From positions 55,982-119,981 of the IMG/VR virus record IMGVR_UViG_3300005613_000009: 64,000 nt of DNA; one strand, written 5' to 3'. The DNA comes from a virus. The notes under the pieces are model-generated. The model made no database searches. It saw only the letters and a program-made list of their open reading frames with translations, and was not told where the DNA came from. Position 1 is the first letter of the stretch, and every line of letters begins with the position of its first letter. Positions 62,738-64,000 of this stretch are shown in pieces. The position numbers and the translations under genes are program-made.

Positions 62738-63797
62738 TTAATAACCCCTCATAAAAAGAATTCCAAACCTTAACACTATCTCTTCCACTCGGAAGCATAA
62801 TATTCATAGAATTCTGTTTTATTAATTCTTTACATTTATTCATGATACTCTTTTTCTTTTTCATAGTTTCATGAAATGCTTTGACTGTGCGAATCTTAAT
62901 ACTTGGATCATTTTTTAATGTTTGTTTATATTTTTTAATTGCATTTTGCATTATTTCTGGATTATCATTATATGTTTTTCTTCTATTCTTTTGAGAATCG
63001 ATCAAGATATTTGGATTGCTTTCAATCGTCTTTCTATATTTCTCTGTTGCTTTTTTTACAATTTGAGGATTGTTCTTTAAAGTTTCTATTCTTTTTTCAT
63101 GGATATTCTTCATTATTCTGGGATTTTCTTTCAATGTTTTCTTTCTTTTTGTATGGATTGTCTTCATTATTTCAGGATTATCTTTAAATACTTTCCTAAT
63201 TTTCTTACTTGTATTTTTCAAAATTTCAGGATTTTCTTTGTATGTTTGCTTAAGTGTTTTACTTATTTGCTCCATTATTTCAGGATTATCTTGATAGGTT
63301 TTTTTTAATGTTTCTGTTGCTTTCAATTTAAGTTCAGGATTATCTTTCAATGTTTTTAATCGTTTTCTTGAAGCTTCTTTCATTATTTCTGGATTGTCTT
63401 TCAATGTTTGTTTATGTTTTTCTTTAGTCCAATTAGATGGAGCATATCCTTCTCCCCCACATGATAAATTACATAATTGACCACCTTCCCAAACAAAACC
63501 ATATCTATCAATATATTTTTTCTCTAACTCAAATGCTTTACTTTCTTCATTTGTAAATATAAATATAAAGTATCCTAATTTATTTTCTTCAATTGCTTTA
63601 TTTACCTGCTTTTCTTTAAAATCATTAAACCGTGCTCTACTAAAACGCTCATGGCTAAAGATTCTGGCACCACAGCCTTTGCCTATATAAAATGGGAATT
63701 TATTGTAGCATAAAGCATACACATAATACTTCTTACTGGATTTTCGTAAAAGTGCATTTACAGATCTTTTAGAAATTGTATTCTTTATTCGAATCAT
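62727..63797 (-). CDS. GIY-YIG homing endonuclease with NUMOD3-like repeats
   Basis: 356 residues. YYVYALCYNKFPFYIGKGCG near residue 25 is the GIY-YIG core (here VYA...YIG), with RFND and NKAIEE and a Glu-containing EKKYIDRYG completing the nuclease domain. After WTKEKHKQTL come ten repeats of about 18 residues built on K-D/E-NPE-I-M-K, each like the NUMOD3 DNA-binding motif, more than the usual two to four. ATGA overlap with the truncated gene upstream. Free-standing homing endonuclease. Confidence 0.85.
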   Translation of the reverse strand: MIRIKNTISKRSVNALLRKSSKKYYVYALCYNKFPFYIGKGCGARIFSHERFSRARFNDFKEKQVNKAIEENKLGYFIFIFTNEESKAFELEKKYIDRYGFVWEGGQLCNLSCGGEGYAPSNWTKEKHKQTLKDNPEIMKEASRKRLKTLKDNPELKLKATETLKKTYQDNPEIMEQISKTLKQTYKENPEILKNTSKKIRKVFKDNPEIMKTIHTKRKKTLKENPRIMKNIHEKRIETLKNNPQIVKKATEKYRKTIESNPNILIDSQKNRRKTYNDNPEIMQNAIKKYKQTLKNDPSIKIRTVKAFHETMKKKKSIMNKCKELIKQNSMNIMLPSGRDSVKVWNSFYEGLLNEG

Positions 63798-63994
63798 GAT
63801 ATAATTATCCTATTAAGATACCCATCAAACCGTCTTAACAAAATATCCCCAGCTTCAACCTCGTTAAGTACTTGCCGGACGTGCTCACCTCGGACTTTGT
63901 GGATGTCGGGTTTGTATACGAACCACGGGAATCTGTTGTGAATCATTGTATGCCCGGTAAATTCAATAATCCATTTCGGCAGTTTCATTTTCAC
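63794..63994 (-). pseudogene. Truncated NlpC/P60-YiiX-like gene (N-terminus)
   Basis: GTG start at 63994; its ribosome site lies at the window edge. 66 residues (MKMKLPKWIIEFTGHTMIHN, then GDILLRRFDGYLNRIIIS) align with the first 62 residues of the intact paralogue at 62147-62737, including the conserved GDILLRRF-x-x-YLN, and stop just before the catalytic His region. The GIY-YIG gene begins at the break point. Probably inactive. Confidence 0.7.
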
Positions 63995-64000
63995 GTTCTC

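Overview
The window is a 64 kb piece of an AT-rich, densely packed mobile replicon, most likely a temperate phage or phage-plasmid of a Gram-negative bacterium. Supporting signs are strong AGGAGG-type ribosome sites with many ATGA overlaps, dozens of tiny genes, its own tRNAs, free-standing homing endonucleases, a complete DNA replication/recombination kit, a repressor plus ImmA-type peptidase switch, and a Gram-negative style signal peptide (24.3 kb). No capsid, terminase or tail gene is in the window, so the replicon extends beyond it. The host cannot be named from the sequence.

Layout. Nearly everything left of 57.6 kb reads leftward. 61.6-64.0 kb (minus strand) holds a papain-like/NlpC-type hydrolase, a truncated paralogue of it, a GIY-YIG homing endonuclease between them, and small membrane or unknown proteins. 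57.7-61.6 kb (plus strand) is the repressor, the ImmA/IrrE-like protease and a string of small accessory genes. 57.6 kb is the divergent switch. 50-57.5 kb carries a Cro-like regulator, a RecA/Sak4-like ATPase, a DUF669-like ssDNA-binding protein, a RecB-like nuclease, a radical SAM enzyme and a RecD2-type helicase split into two genes. 47.5-50 kb has an HD hydrolase, a nucleotidyltransferase, a HAD nucleotidase and tRNAs. 44-47.4 kb has an ERCC4 nuclease, tRNAs, a large DUF2135-like protein and an rtcB gene gutted by an HNH endonuclease. 38-43 kb has a TOPRIM-MCM primase-helicase, thymidylate synthase and a DUF1599/MazG-like protein. 35 kb has an RNA ligase.

31.2-32.2 kb is an iteron-rich, AT-rich non-coding block next to a ribbon-helix-helix protein gene and is the best candidate for an origin or partition site. 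24-30 kb has a macro-like protein beside a SLOG/DprA-like protein, pentapeptide repeat proteins and two repeat arrays. 19.4-22.4 kb is a series of one-gene cassettes, each with its own T-rich upstream element and GC-rich terminator, ending at SSB. 0-18.5 kb carries many small unknown genes, a DUF4326 protein, two methyltransferase-like proteins, RadC, a SF2 helicase and a DUF1257/DUF2997 pair.

Two layers of control are visible. A 17-bp inverted-repeat operator of the form ATACGCT-N3-AGCGTAT lies inside five sigma70-like promoters, including both switch promoters, which suggests a repressor regulon. A T-rich element (minus strand TTTATYTGTTTTTTTGTGAA) occurs about 19 times, mostly 30-55 nt before start codons of minus-strand genes. 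The most surprising gene-level observations are the rtcB remnants flanking an HNH gene, a zinc-finger gene that is only complete if ribosomes shift -1 on an A10 run, small acidic proteins that end like SSB, and tRNAs with C instead of U at position 33.
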